Source: Macquaria australasica (Eukaryota; Chordata; Actinopteri; Centrarchiformes; Percichthyidae). From it: a DNA stretch of 64,000 nt. The DNA is taken from positions 868,001 through 932,000 of the forward strand of contig SEMN01000123.1 in the NCBI GenBank assembly GCA_005408345.1. The letters are read 5' to 3'. Shown here one piece after another: positions 33,190 through 44,338 of the stretch (position 1 is the stretch's first letter; each line of letters begins with the position of its first letter). Both the position numbers and the translations under genes were made by a program. Below the pieces are notes generated by a model. The model worked only from the letters and a program-made list of their open reading frames with translations, searched no databases and was not told where the DNA came from.

Positions 33190-33570
33190 ATATCTACTAA
33201 AGAAGGGAGGTAGAAAAGTGAAAGGAACTGAAGAGAGAGGAGCGATGTATGGAAGCAGCAGCTGGAAAGGAGGGAAGAGAGAACTGAAGGTAAGGAGAGA
33301 GAAAAAAAAGTAGTTGGTAATGAAAAGATAAGGAGGGATGGAAGGAAGTGCTAAAGGTAGGACAAAGAAAAAATAGACAAAAGAAAGGGAACAAAAAGGT
33401 CTGAACAGGAGGAGAGAGATGAGAAATTGAGGGAATTAGAATAGAGAAAATGATAGGAGATAAGGAAGAAAGTTATGGAGGAGGGAAGGGGAAAAGGGAG
33501 CAATAATGGAAGGAAGGAAGGACTGAACTGAGGGAGAAAGAAAGGAAGAAACAAAGAAGTGGAACATCTC
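33190..33570. repeat. Long purine-rich tract
   Basis: About 380 bases in which the plus strand is overwhelmingly A and G (GGAAGGAAGGA, GAGAGAGAA, AAGGGAG words) with few pyrimidines. It is low-complexity, and open frames on the minus strand (S/F/P/L-rich) are composition artefacts. Mirror-like polypurine tracts can form triplex DNA; that is inference. Confidence 0.7.
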
Positions 33571-34368
33571 TGCTTTGAATCCCTTTACCAGAAATCATTA
33601 CCTTATGAAATGTATAACCTTTGTTAAGTAATTGATTTTTTTTATTATTAAATTGTCAGGGTTTTATACCATTAACATGGACTTTCTTGTTGAAGTACTT
33701 TGCACGTTTACATATTATTCTGAAAACTGTTCAATTTACATTCAAAACCTAACATACACACAAAATTACTGTAAATTAGACTGCAATTTGCTACATTCTG
33801 CTACATCTACATCTAAAAAGAAATTTTAAAAATCCCATTTTAGCAGAATACCTACTCAGGTGATTATCCTTTCAATTTCATTCAATGTATTGGGCAAATC
33901 TTTGGAATGCATTTTTCTCAGTAAACTTGGACCGAGCCAGATAAAGCGAGACTCCATAGAGGGTCCTCCTCCTTTTGTGAGACTGTGGTGGGTGGACCTC
34001 AGGCCCTCTAGAGGGGTAAGAAAATTTTGTACAGTTAAATTCATCAAACTGGTGTACTTTAAGAGCAAAAGTAAGAGGATATGAAGAACGTTGTGCTCTT
34101 GTGAACAATTTAATCATAAACCCATTGGTTGTATAGATATAAATGGTGATGACATGGCAAAAAAGTCTCACCTACAAAGCATGGTACACGGAGGCAGTGT
34201 TACTGACAAATGGTTAGATAAAAATTAAAAATTGTTTTTTTTTTTGGTAATTTACAAAGCTAATTATTTTTATATCCAAAAGTGCTCAAGAATTCACATC
34301 ATCAGGTAGAGACAAATGCGTTCTGCCACTATTAGCTAGCTAACGTTCCCTCAGATGCAGTGACACAA
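33571..34368. other. Unassigned stretch
   Basis: A GC-richer block at 33930-34020 has overlapping open frames on both strands. No domain was recognised in them. Confidence 0.4.
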
Positions 34369-34690
34369 ATGGATCGGTTTTTGAAAGTAAAAAGTGATGT
34401 GGGAGAAAACCTGCAGCAGTAAAAGCTCCAAAGTGTGTGGTGAGGAAATATGAGCCTGAATACATTTGGAATCATAGTGACAGGCAGCACAAAGCACGAT
34501 GTGTTGAATGTAGTGAAATCCTGTCAAATGAGGCACTAAAACCATAGAAGGTCCAGAGACACTTCAACACAAAGCACCCGGGATGTTGTGTTTTTTTCTC
34601 ATTTATTTGGGAAGGTCATCCTCGGAAATGTTTTAACAATCAGAAGTGGGCCTTACAAAAGGTTGAGAACCCCTTATTCAGAGCACATGT
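34369..34690 (+). pseudogene. hAT transposase N-terminal remnant with BED finger
   Basis: The ATG opens MDRFLKVKSDVGENLQQ and a stop. In a neighbouring frame follow APKCVVRKYEPEYIW, ARCVECSEILSNEALKP, a stop, and KVQRHFNTKHPG. The C-x2-C ... H-x4-H pattern and the Y-x-P-E-Y-I and E-x-L-x-x-x-x-x-K-P-x-K-x-x-R-H phrases are typical of BED-finger hAT proteins (ZBED5/FAM200/SCAND3 type). The sequence ends near GGTTGAGAACCCCTTA, which resembles hAT termini of this group. No catalytic region is left. Confidence 0.7.
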
Positions 34691-34764
34691 TACATCTGAG
34701 CCATCAAAGAAATGAAGCAATGGTTACCTGTGTTGAAATGCTTTAACTTTGCAAACGTTAGCAC

Positions 34765-34835
34765 CAAATGTGGATTAATCCGCCGCTGAAAATAATACCC
34801 AACACATGCACTAATTCCTCCTGTTTAAGTCATGT
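34765..34835 (-). repeat. Second copy of the 9184-type repeat
   Basis: In reverse complement it reads AACAGGAGGAATTAGTGC, ATTTTCAGCGGCGGATTAAT and CCACATTTGGTGCTAAC, matching 9187-9262. It lies close behind the hAT remnant. Confidence 0.6.
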
Positions 34836-35429
34836 TTGATGAAAATACCAGCTGTGAGCAGCTGTTTTAGGGTGATAAAGATAAAGATTTATGTCTTCAG
34901 TAGGAACCAATGGGCTTGGGGCTGAGAGCCACAGAATAGCACCAGACTTATTCTTCAATGAGGGTCATGCTCTTTGTCTCTGTCTCCCTTATTTGTGTTT
35001 CTCTTTTCTATTTCCTCCATCTTCAGGAGATCAGCTGGGTTCAGGTGAACAGAGACAGTGATGGAGGCAGAACTGTGAGGAATGTGGACTAAAGACATTG
35101 CAGAGTGCTTGGAGCTCTGCCCATTTTCACACCTGGTCAGTCACTGTGGAAAGCAGGCGTGACTGTGACAGATCGGTTTGGAAAGTTACACAAATTGGGT
35201 GACACATCTTCCCTGCCTGAACACATAAGAGGAGCTTTTCACTGCTTTCAGACTGTCTGAACAGCATCTCTAAAGGAGTATGTAATCAGCCTCAGACATA
35301 CACATTTATCTCAGTAATGTTCAATTTACATAAAAGAGTCAGACAAATCTTTTCGCCACCAAAAACTCAACCAAGACCTCGCCTACTGAAATGTAGCTCA
35401 CTCACTAACACTGTGGTGTTGGCATGTTT
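34836..35429. other. Unassigned stretch
   Basis: No recognised features. Confidence 0.4.
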
Positions 35430-35670
35430 GCATAGTGGTGCAAAGTCACTGAGTACATTCACTTAAGTACTGTAATGGAGTACTATTTTGAGGTACTTTT
35501 ACTTTACTTGAGTATCCATGTTCTGCTTCTTTATTCTTTTGCACCACTACATTTATCTGACATCTGTAGTTACTAGTTACATTGCAGATTAAGATTTTAT
35601 ATACAAAACATATTGATCAGCCTATAAAATGTGTTTTTATAGATAAAACTAAGAACAGCATGTAATTGTA
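35430..35670 (+). repeat. Teleost AAGTACT-type repeat, copy 3
   Basis: Contains AGTGGTGCAAAGTCACTGAG, TATTTTGAGGTACTTTTACT, CACCACTACATTTATCTGAC and GTAGTTACTAGTTACATTGC, parallel to 31090-31330. Confidence 0.65.
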
Positions 35671-35679
35671 TCATCTTAA

Positions 35680-35965
35680 CTCAAACCACGATGTTTCCCT
35701 AACCTTAACAAAGAACTTAAATGAACTCAAACCATTACCTTTCCCTAAACCTAACCAAACCTTAACCATAGCGTTGTCACATCATTAAACTGATTTATTT
35801 TCCAACAGTGATGTGTAACAGCTATGGAAGACACAGACACAAGATGTCATCCTGCTGATTCGTCCTAGAGGGCATGGACAAACAACGTATTTTGTCGTTT
35901 CATTTGGAGGACTTGTTGTAAGAAAAGCAGAGGGTACAACAGATCGTGAGTCTTTAAGAGAATTT
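35680..35965. repeat. Teleost CCCTAACCTTAAC-type repeat
   Basis: TTTCCCTAACCTTAAC, CTTTCCCTAAACCTAACC and the downstream AACAACGTATTTTGTCGTTT fit a fish repeat that often follows the AAGTACT or GTTTAGG words. Ends are not defined. Confidence 0.4.
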
Positions 35966-36959
35966 TGGGTCCAGTCTTTTGTCACAAAAACATCTGTGCA
36001 GCAGCGATGTTTATTTCAGATTGCCCTCTTATATGGCGCTCTAGAAGGGACATGGAGGAAACTATTCGAGATGGGAGGAAATGAGTGCAGACCTACTTCA
36101 GCTTTATCTTGCAATAGATGTGCAAGATAAAAGTGGATAGTGTTAAATGTTTTTCACAGTTACAAATTAGTCTCATTTGATTTTTGATTGTCATACCAAT
36201 TACTAATAGTGTCAGAATAATATTGAAAATACTACCGTATGCATCATTTCTAACTATAGAGCTACACATAATGGATTAACAATATAGCTACATGTTAAAT
36301 GACAGTGTGAGGACAGTACAGGTCAGGAGTCATTTTCTTTTCTCCAATCTAAAGTGAGTATATGTTCTTTCTGGGGCTCTGGACTTCCAAGACATAACCA
36401 TGCAGGTTTATAAAATATGTGAATGAAAATACAGTGACATTTAAAATACTGCTATTGGTATCAACTTGAATGAACATTAAAAAGAAAGTGACTGGATATT
36501 GGTAAATATGTCAATTTGTGCATCCATAATTGTTAGTTGCTATATTAGTAATAGGAGTTTTATTGCTGGGAGAAGCGCAATAACATTTGCTTCTATTAAA
36601 GACTTTTATGATGTGAAGCTTTTCGAAGCACAACAACAAACCAAACAGGAGCAGAATGTAATCATAGACTGAACACAGCTTGGTTCAGTGTTTTCAACGG
36701 AAAGCAGCTCAAAAAATCACCAGATGACTTTGTGCTGATTTGCAAACGCAAGATGGAACCGTGTAATGATTTGTATGTGTGAGGATTGCAAAAGCCAAAC
36801 TAAGATTAACTAAGAGTAACACTGTAACTAGCTTACTGTGTGTAAGCTGCTGTCCATTTAAATCTACTGGTAATGGTGTGTAGTTTCAGGGTTACCAGCT
36901 TTAAATCTGACAGCCTCAAGTTCAAACAGTAAAGACTGAGCTTGGACGGTCTGCTATCA
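35966..36959. other. Unassigned AT-rich stretch
   Basis: No gene. There is a small imperfect palindrome at 36105-36130 (ATCTTGCAATAGATGTGCAA). Confidence 0.4.
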
Positions 36960-38190
36960 GAATCTATATGGAATCATTTACAAGAGATCCTGAAGCTCAA
37001 CATTGTTAGCCATGCTAACAGCAGCAGTTTCAGATATGCCATTAAGGGCATGATGCATCTTGGGACATGTTTAGCAATCATGCTCTTGACGAACACATTG
37101 ACAATACAGTATATACTTATATGGATGTTCTCTCTGTTTTGTTTAGTTTTGTGTTGGTGCTGAGAAAGAGATTAATTTACAAAAAAATGCTGGATATTAT
37201 GAGATTATGGTGTAGTAAATGGAGACTTGCTATTAACATTATACATTTTAGAAAGCAAAGTGTACAGCAGAGCAACCATATATTTCAGTTTATGATTTAA
37301 TGGTAGGCGCAGTTGTATTGTACGCTGTAGGAGTGTGGGGTTTTAAGGTTGCCCCTGACAGTAATGCTATCCAGAGTCGAGCATTTCTTGGGGTGCATAG
37401 TAGTGGGCTATTGAAAGGGACATGGGATGGGAGTCATGCAGTCTTGTAAAGCAGAGATGTGAAATAGTTCGGCTGAGGAACCAGTTTGTTGCCAGAGGAA
37501 AGGCTGACCAGAGAGATCTTTAATTGGGACAGAACACACAGTTATCCTTGGTCAAGAGAGGCCACTGTCTGATTTACACTTTATTTTCACATATCATTTG
37601 CAGTGTAATATAAATACAGTCCAACAATAACTATTGAAGATCCATAAGGAACAATGGAAGGAGGATATGTTCATATCAAAGATTACAACACAGAACCATA
37701 AACAGAATTATTTCATTTAAAGAGGGGGCAGATGTGCTCATTAAAAAACTGGTATCTTACCGGTCCTACCTGAGGTAGCAGATAAAGGTGTTCCTGAAGA
37801 GCAGTGTTTGTGTTTTTTGTGATCTTGGTGTTGTTGAGGATGAACTTCACTTTATGTTCCACTGCCCTGTGCACAGTGACGTCAGGAAACTCCAGTTGAT
37901 TTGTTTTGGCTGAAGGTGACATGTTGAGTCGGAGATGTTTGTCTTAGGAAGATTTATAGAAAACTCTTGGCAACTAAGAGAGAGACCACTGAATCCAACA
38001 TAATAAGACATTTCTGTCATGGAAATTTAATGCTTTAAGTTGAGTTTTTGAATTTGTGGAAGTGTATATTATGATTTGTCATGTAGCCATCCTGGTTGCT
38101 GCTGCTGTTTTGTAAGCCCGTATTTTGAGCTGGGCACCGTATGGTGCAGGACACTCAAATAAGCAAATCAATGGCAATGTATTGTTATTA
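36960..38190 (+). pseudogene. Decayed LINE ORF2 fragment (post-catalytic to C-terminus)
   Basis: In order the plus strand gives KMLDIMRLWCSKWRLAINI (family form M-L-D-x-x-x-x-W-C-x-K-W-R-x-x-x-N), IHFRKQSVQQSNH, then after frameshifts YAVGVWGFKVAPDSNAIQSR, AFLGVHS, LLKGTWDGSHAV, and near 37790 FLKSSVCVFCDLGVVEDELH with FMFHCPVHSDVRK. The last is a C-x2-C...E-D-E-L-H-F...C zinc-knuckle-like C-terminus. The 3' UTR ends near GGTGCAGGACACTCAAATAA. The catalytic YADD lies upstream and is not recognisable. Multiple stops and frameshifts; ancient. It is a different LINE family from the CR1/L2 copies in the window. Confidence 0.65.
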
Positions 38191-38793
38191 TTATGTTAAT
38201 ACACTCTGCACACTTGCGAAAGGCAGCTTCTGTCACTCAGTGTGATTTTTCTATGCAGGCTGGTGTACAGAGTGTGGAACAGACCTATCTTGAATAGAGA
38301 GGAGCCAGACACAGGAATAAACGGACTCTTGTAAACTCCATTCAGGTAGATAGAAAATCAAGAGGAAAAGAAAGAGTGAAAGTTGTTAAATTGGCAACCC
38401 AGGCTTGGTCTTCAAGTGCCATCTCAGTCAAACGATCTGAATTAAAAATCCATATTTATCATCTTTAGCTACTCTGAGCTTCTTACAACTGTACCTGTGC
38501 ACTCCATGCACACCACAGCCTGTCTGTATACTTTTCAGCCACGTCAGCATCACTATCCCTGCACTCTGCCTTGCGCATTATTTGTTTCTCCATACTTCAT
38601 ATCCTAAATCTGCCCTGAGTTTCACATCAATAGTAGTACATACACACACGTCCACACACACACACACACGTCCACACACAAACACTCTTTTTATTTATGC
38701 ACATACATGGACACACAGTATGCCCCATGTTTCACTCACTGTAGGCCCTGGAGCTTTGCTACAACCGAACCACTATCCAAACTATCAAGAGGC

Positions 38794-38795
<2 letters not shown>
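38191..38795. other. Unassigned stretch with (CA)n
   Basis: Interrupted CA runs lie at 38641-38690. A long open frame that starts in this stretch and runs to 39223 is carried by the (TG)n tract and is not a gene. Confidence 0.5.
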
Positions 38796-38891
<96 letters not shown>

Positions 38892-38906
38892 TGTGTGTGT
38901 GTGTGT
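38796..38906. repeat. (TG)n microsatellite, about 111 bases
   Basis: TG repeat with one CTG interruption near 38891. It is the longest dinucleotide tract in the window. Confidence 0.98.
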
Positions 38907-39843
38907 TGCAGGGCTTGAGGGGGTCATTCAATTTTAATTTGAAATGGGATTTCTCTCTGTCTGCTCAGCAAAACAAAAACAACAGAACAGAAAAAAGAGA
39001 CCTCAACTCAATTATGCTCCCATGGTCTTTATGGAGGGTGGGGTGGGGGTGGGGAGGTGTTAGCATATTTCTTTGTCTGAATTTCATGTTGTCTTTGACT
39101 ACAGCCCTCATTGAAGTCTCACAACAGGGCGACAGCATAGTTAGCGTTCCCAGCTGTGATATAACAAAGACATGTCACTCTTTCTGGCTAAAAAGGCAGA
39201 AAACAGATAAAATGTCAATATGAAGCAGAAACATGAATATAAATGGGCGCAGATATTTCAGATGGCCTCAGGTTTCCACCAGACAGCCAAGGAAAGGTCT
39301 CCAAACATCTGAAACCCTCTCCTGTGTTTCAGGAGTAACTGAGTTTAATCACTTTATGTGAGGATTTTCTGTTGAAGTCCAAGACTGCCAAGAGTGGACT
39401 GGATCTCTCTATAGAAAACCATACTTGATATGTGTGCTGGTTATCATTTAGCTAGTTTGTCACAATGGGACGATACTGATGGACAGATTTGACTTAGTTC
39501 AGTTTTGGAATAGTGGAGCCTGTGGACTATGGACCCCCCAAAGTATTCACTATTAAATATATAAGTAAGACATTATGAAATAATCATATGGATAAGTAGA
39601 GTTTAATATATACATTAACTAATAAATGTAGAAATAATTTTATAAATTACAGCTTATTATTATGAAATGTTATTTCATTCTTATTTTATTGGAATTTGTT
39701 TTATTTTATATTTAATTCTTATTTATTTTAATTCTTATTTTAAAAGGCTGTTTCTGAAGTCATACAATGAAATTAGGAGCACAACAACCCACCACAGCCA
39801 ACAACACAGGTTCTAAAATAATAAACACAATGAATAAATACAA
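38907..39843. other. Unassigned stretch with a G-run cluster
   Basis: GGG-T-GGGG-T-GGGGG-T-GGGG at 39036-39054 meets the four-G-run pattern for a G-quadruplex. The remainder is AT-rich with no gene. Confidence 0.5.
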
Positions 39844-40037
39844 TGTAATTATTTCACAAAAATAAATGTAATTATTGCACTAGAATACATGTTATTATTG
39901 CACTAGAATAACTAATTATTGCACTAAGATACATGTAATTATTGCTCTAGAATACATGTAATTATTGCACTAGAATAACTGTAATTATTGCTCTAGAATA
40001 CATGTAATTATTGCTCTAGAATACATGTAATTATTCC
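39844..40037. repeat. 23-bp minisatellite, about 8 units
   Basis: Tandem units of the form TGTAATTATTGCACTAGAATACA vary at CACT/CTCT and in length. The array abuts the 3' side of a minus-strand LINE fragment (40094-40545), so it may have grown from that LINE's 3' tail. Confidence 0.85.
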
Positions 40038-40093
40038 AGTGGGGATAGATCCAGTGGGTCTGCCCTGGAAGAGACAGTAATATTGCACGTGGG

Positions 40094-40545
40094 GGGTCAG
40101 TCAATGCTTATTGGAGTTAAGTGTGCTTATGGCCCAGGAAAGAAACTGTCCTTGAGTCTGGTGGTTCGTGCTATGATGGTCCTGTAGCACTTGCCAGAGG
40201 GCAACAGGTCGAACAGGTGGTGTCCAGGATGAGAAGACTGTTTTTGGCTCTGTAGAGGCAGCTGGAGCTGGAGACATCTTCCAGGGAGGACATAGGCTGT
40301 TGATGACCTTCTGGAGAGCTGCTCGTGCTCCTGCCTGCTGCTGAGCAGCCGACGTACCACATTGAGATACAATACACCAGTACACTCTCGATGGAGGAGC
40401 GGTAGAAGGCCACCAGCAGCCTGTTTCTCCTGAGCACTCTCAGTAAATGAAGTCTCTGCTGGGCCTTTCAACTTTCTCCACAAGAGAGAGATGTTTTGTG
40501 GGCTTCCTATGTCATTAGTGTGAGAGCTGGAAACGGCTCTCACAC
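40094..40545 (-). pseudogene. CR1/Rex1-like LINE, C-terminal ORF2 fragment
   Basis: The minus strand, over three frames, encodes VLRRNRLLVAFYRSSIESVL, VYCISMWYVGCSAA, SLEDVSSSSCLYRAKNS, SHPGHHLFDLLPSGKCYRTI, ARTTRLKDSFFPGP and AISTLNSNKH. The order and the motifs F-Y-x-S-S-I-E-S-V-L, G-H-x-L-F-x-L-L-P-S-G-x-x-Y-R and R-L-K-D-S-F-F-P-x-A match the C-terminus of teleost CR1/Rex1-type LINEs. At least three frameshifts. The 5' edge coincides with a perfect 14-bp palindrome (40514-40549). Confidence 0.75.
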
Positions 40546-40599
40546 TAATCTTCCAGGATTTTGAGCAGTGTAGTACAATACATTTGAGCCTTACAATTT

Positions 40600-41215
40600 T
40601 TCAGACAAATTCATTTCAGATTTCTGCATTTTCAGCAATGCTTTGTAATTTCTTCTTCTTTGGCTTTTACTTCTGCATATTTTAATCTACAGAAACCATT
40701 CAGCTGTTAAAACTTGCTCTTTAAGGACATTTATGCTTCTATTCCACTTTTTTCCACCATTTATACTTTAAAAAATTATGCTTTTTACAACAATTTATTA
40801 CAATAGAAGTTAAAACCATTAACAATATCACAGTTTAGATTCCAGCTTTTCCAGCAATGTATTTCAGCTCTCAGCTTCTTTGGGTAATCCAGTTCAGCTT
40901 CCAATTCAGGCAATTCATTTCACATTTCTGCATTTTCAGCAATGCTTTGCAATTTATTCTTCTTCTGTATGTTTTTCGATCCACTTATACTATTACTGCA
41001 TACTTTCAGCTACAGAAACCATTCAAATGTATTTCAGCTCTTAGATTCTTTAGGTAATACAGTTCAGCTTCCACTTCCAGCATTTTCTACATTTCACATT
41101 TCTGCAATTTAAGCATTTCAGTTTTCTGCATTTTCAGCAGTGTTTAGCAAATTCGTTTCAGCTTTCAGCATTCACATGCATTTTCTGCAGGAAATTCAAT
41201 TTTCTAGTCTATCTA
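40600..41215. repeat. TTCAGC-rich complex repeat array
   Basis: Imperfect duplications occur, for example TTTCTGCATTTTCAGCAATG at 40620 and 40926 (period about 306) and ATTTCAGCTCT-AG-TTCTTT at about 40861 and 41033. GCATTTTCTGCAGGAAATTC at 41179 reappears as GCATTTTCTTTAGGAAATGC at 43351. It is part of a dispersed fish repeat with no coding role. Confidence 0.55.
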
Positions 41216-41376
41216 GTGCTGTACGGTTTTTTGTAGAAACTTCATTCCAATGCCAAAATGTTCATGTTCTTCAGGAGATGTATACTATTACCTTTCTTTA
41301 TTCTAACATGTTCCAGTGTTTTTATATACATTTTATTAAGTATTAAGTATTAAAATTTATAATGGAAGTCTATGAG

Positions 41377-41690
41377 TGTTACAACTGATCACAAGAGCAG
41401 GATCCAAATGCACGACTCAGGACAAGAGTATCAAAATCAAGAGTCTTTACTGATGAAAGGTTTAACAAACTGAAATCACTCCTGCAAGGAGAAAAATCCA
41501 AAAACTTGACCAGATAATAAATCCAACAAAAAACCACTCAAACGAGGGAAAAAGGCACTCAAGGCTTGAAGAACAAAACAAGAACTAGACCAAACATGGG
41601 CACAAAACAAGATTCTAAACGTGGTTGATCGCTGCTTTTTACAGCAGTTTTCAGATCTCACCAGTGAGTCATGTGATCAAGCAGAGTGGA
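41377..41690 (-). mobile_element. LTR-like fragment
   Basis: The plus strand begins TGTTACAACTGATCACAAGA followed by GGATCCAAATGCACGAC and about 35 bases later a TTTACT pair-like site. In reverse complement this gives the same layout as the 3' ends of the solo LTRs at 9976 and 16929 (signal, GTGCATTTGGATCC, then ACA). The other end and a target duplication were not found. Confidence 0.4.
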
Positions 41691-42253
41691 GAGCAGAGAT
41701 GTTTTTAGACCATAGGTTAAGTGCTGTCATGCCCTCATTGACTGCAGTACAATCTGCAGGCGCTCAGTCTCTTCCCACTCCTGTTTTTTAAACGTACAGA
41801 TTCTCTCTTCCTTCAAACACTTTGTACACATACTATACATCCTCACATTCTGCAAGACCTCCTGCCACTAATAATGTTCACATTTCTGACCTAGAAGCTT
41901 CGTTTTAGACAAATCAATTTTTCCTCAACAAAATGTGATTTTCTACTCTGTGTGGTGTGTCAGAGATCACTTACTCGCTGTGTGGCTAAGCCCTGGTAAA
42001 AGTCAGCTTTCCCTGTAAGATAGCAAGGTTGAGTGTTAGATACATACTCCGAGCAGTCCTCTTAAGTATAAACTTGTTTTATATGTTTATCTACTACTAA
42101 TAGCCTAACTGCTACTGTGTTCAATGGAGCAGTCCTACTTCAAACCCTCAGCTGACTTTAATTGTTTGATTGATTACAACAGCAGCATTTTCTAATTGTT
42201 GTGTCACTATTAAGATCTTTTCAAAAGTAGCAATGATTTCAACCCTGCTGTGC
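41691..42253. other. Unassigned stretch
   Basis: No recognised features. Confidence 0.4.
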
Positions 42254-42345
42254 TGCTCAGTGGCAGAGTGGTTAAAGCACAACCCTGTATGTCTTGTTTG
42301 TTTAGACCCCAAGGTCAGCACTACAAATCCCTGCTCTGGCTGACT
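42254..42345 (+). repeat. tRNA-derived SINE-like sequence
   Basis: TGGCAGAGTGGTTAAAGCAC at 42261 is a near-perfect Pol III A box with the usual tRNA D-arm context. About 60 bases on, GGTCAGCACTACAAATCCC could be a decayed B box, and the tail CTCTGGC can pair in part with GCTCAG before the A box. A Leu/Ser-type tRNA-derived SINE is the best reading. Decay makes it uncertain. Confidence 0.4.
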
Positions 42346-42681
42346 ATTAGTGTGTTCAGTGGTGAAATGCAGCACTACTAGTTATTATTATTATATTGCA
42401 GTTCTTTGGCATCACTACTACTCCTAGCTGAGGAGTATGTGACAAAGTGGGTGAGAACTCCTTTACTCACCACTTGTCCCGTCCATGTTCATTTTACACA
42501 TTACATATATTAGTTTCTACAGGTGTTCATTTTGCTATAATTTACCATAGCTATTGTATCATTGCAGCACTTACTATCCCGGGTTTGTTTGTGTTAGCAG
42601 TAGGTTACAGTCTAAATCTAAGCACATGAGTAAATTAAAGCAAACACACAGCCACAGGTTAGTTTCAGTTATTTTTATTAT
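42346..42681. other. Unassigned stretch
   Basis: No recognised features. Confidence 0.35.
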
Positions 42682-43292
42682 GTTGCAGGTTTGAACATTG
42701 TGTAATTGTTTGTTCCTTTGTTCAGACCCATGCAGGTTTATTGTTTGGGAGGGGGCCGCCCAGCAGTTCCTGATTTTTATGGTGTTGGTGATGTCATAGC
42801 TGACATCACAGGTCCAAACCAAATGGAGGGGTTTTCTTTTGGTGAAAGGAATATTTCCTTTGTTTTGGATATATGTTGAAGTAGTGTGTAGGCCTACTGA
42901 CCTGATATAACGCCTGTTAGAAATATAACAGAGCGTATAAAAGGAGTCCAAGAAGGTAGGGGATTGTATTTTATTAAGGTTACTGGGGAGGTCAACCTTT
43001 GGGGGTTGTGGTACTGGCCGCAGCACTCCAGGTGCTAATTGAAGACCATATATATTCAGTTGTGTTGCTGCTCTAGAGGAGGAGAGGTGAGGTTGTGCTG
43101 CTGTAAACACAGGCCTTAGTTTCATTTGTGAAGAGTTAGTTTTGAATTATTTTTCTTGTGTTTTATATTTTTCTTGATTTTCCTGTATTATGGAGAGCAC
43201 TGTAAATAAACCTTCACCTCAAAGCAAAGCAAAATGTCTGCTGAGTCTGCCTACCTACCACCTTCCTTGCCATTTGAGCTTGACTACGTTAC
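42682..43292 (+). mobile_element. Possible LTR
   Basis: The right end reads TGTAAATAAACCTTCACC, CTGCTGAGTCTGCCTACC and GAGCTTGACTACGTTACA, a polyadenylation signal followed by a -TACA end as in fish LTRs. A TGTTGCAGG start at about 42682 is a candidate left end. No matching 5-bp duplication was confirmed, so the call is tentative. Open frames on the minus strand here have no known domain. Confidence 0.3.
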
Positions 43293-44338
43293 AGAATACT
43301 ATTTTAAAATTTGCTGCTGGTGCAGCAGCAAACAGCTTCCAGCTCCCACATGCATTTTCTTTAGGAAATGCAAATTCTAGTTTTATAATGAAATACTAAT
43401 TGGTAATTTTGAGGTATTGTGTCACAGCACACACTCAACTCATTATTCAATATGAAAGAAGGATCTTATTTTACTCTCCAGTATGTGTTTAAGTCCATCA
43501 TGACAGATGATGGATCCAAGGCTGCTCTCTGAGAAGAGGAGCTGTTAATCTTACAGTGTGTGAGACATCTGTTCATACTGGGACTCACCTTATTAAGACA
43601 TAGGACCATCCTGCCACGCTGTCAGAAACAGGACCCTCTGAGCCACTGTGGGACTCATTGTTTTAGATCTTATGAGACTTTATCAAAAGAGAAAATGGAT
43701 CTGCCAGTGAATGTAACAAACAAATGTTTATGGGTACTTAAAGGGACAGTACATTAGTCCATCTCCCTCAGTGGCTTTTGGTTTGCAAGTCCCACTGACC
43801 CTGTAAGCTGTGTTGTTTCTGGAGCATTAGCCACTGGTCGTCGAAGATGAAGGATGTGGTGTGATGCAAGCCAGACAGGCAGTGGACCAGGACGGAGGCT
43901 CAAACAGACTGGACCCTGGCAGCAGGGTGCCCAGCATGCGTTGCTCAGACGGTGATCAGTGTGTTTTCAAGGAGCCTCACTGTAGCGGTTTACCAGATGC
44001 ATCAAGTCGATGAAGAGGACACAGAGCACGCTGGAGGGATTACACATCTGGTCCAGATGGACTGTACTTTTAGCTGAGTTAATGTCCCCAAATTGTTTTC
44101 CCAATGTTTGTCTCCTTTTTCTCTTTCCCCACACTTTCACATGTCACTGCCTGCAGAGAAGACAAAGTTGAGGACACCAGGAGACCTGTAGAGATTAAAT
44201 CCTTCATGGGATGACACTGGGAACCCTACAGAACATTTGGAACTTAAAGCAGCTAGGATCAATATTTTTGGTGTCAGCACCTTAAACACTAGCTCACAGA
44301 GATCCTCAAACTGCATTTATATGTACAGCACTTTTGTT
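43293..44338. other. Unassigned stretch
   Basis: Begins with a copy of the TTCAGC-type repeat word (43320-43380). The rest is of unknown nature and shows no gene. Confidence 0.4.

Noticed and set aside
38582..39223. 213-codon open frame on the plus strand
   Set aside because: It is held open by CA and TG microsatellites (runs of alternating Cys-Val and Thr-His) and has no domain.
42574..43125. 183-codon open frame on the minus strand
   Set aside because: No recognisable domain or conserved motif, and it overlaps an LTR-like sequence on the other strand.
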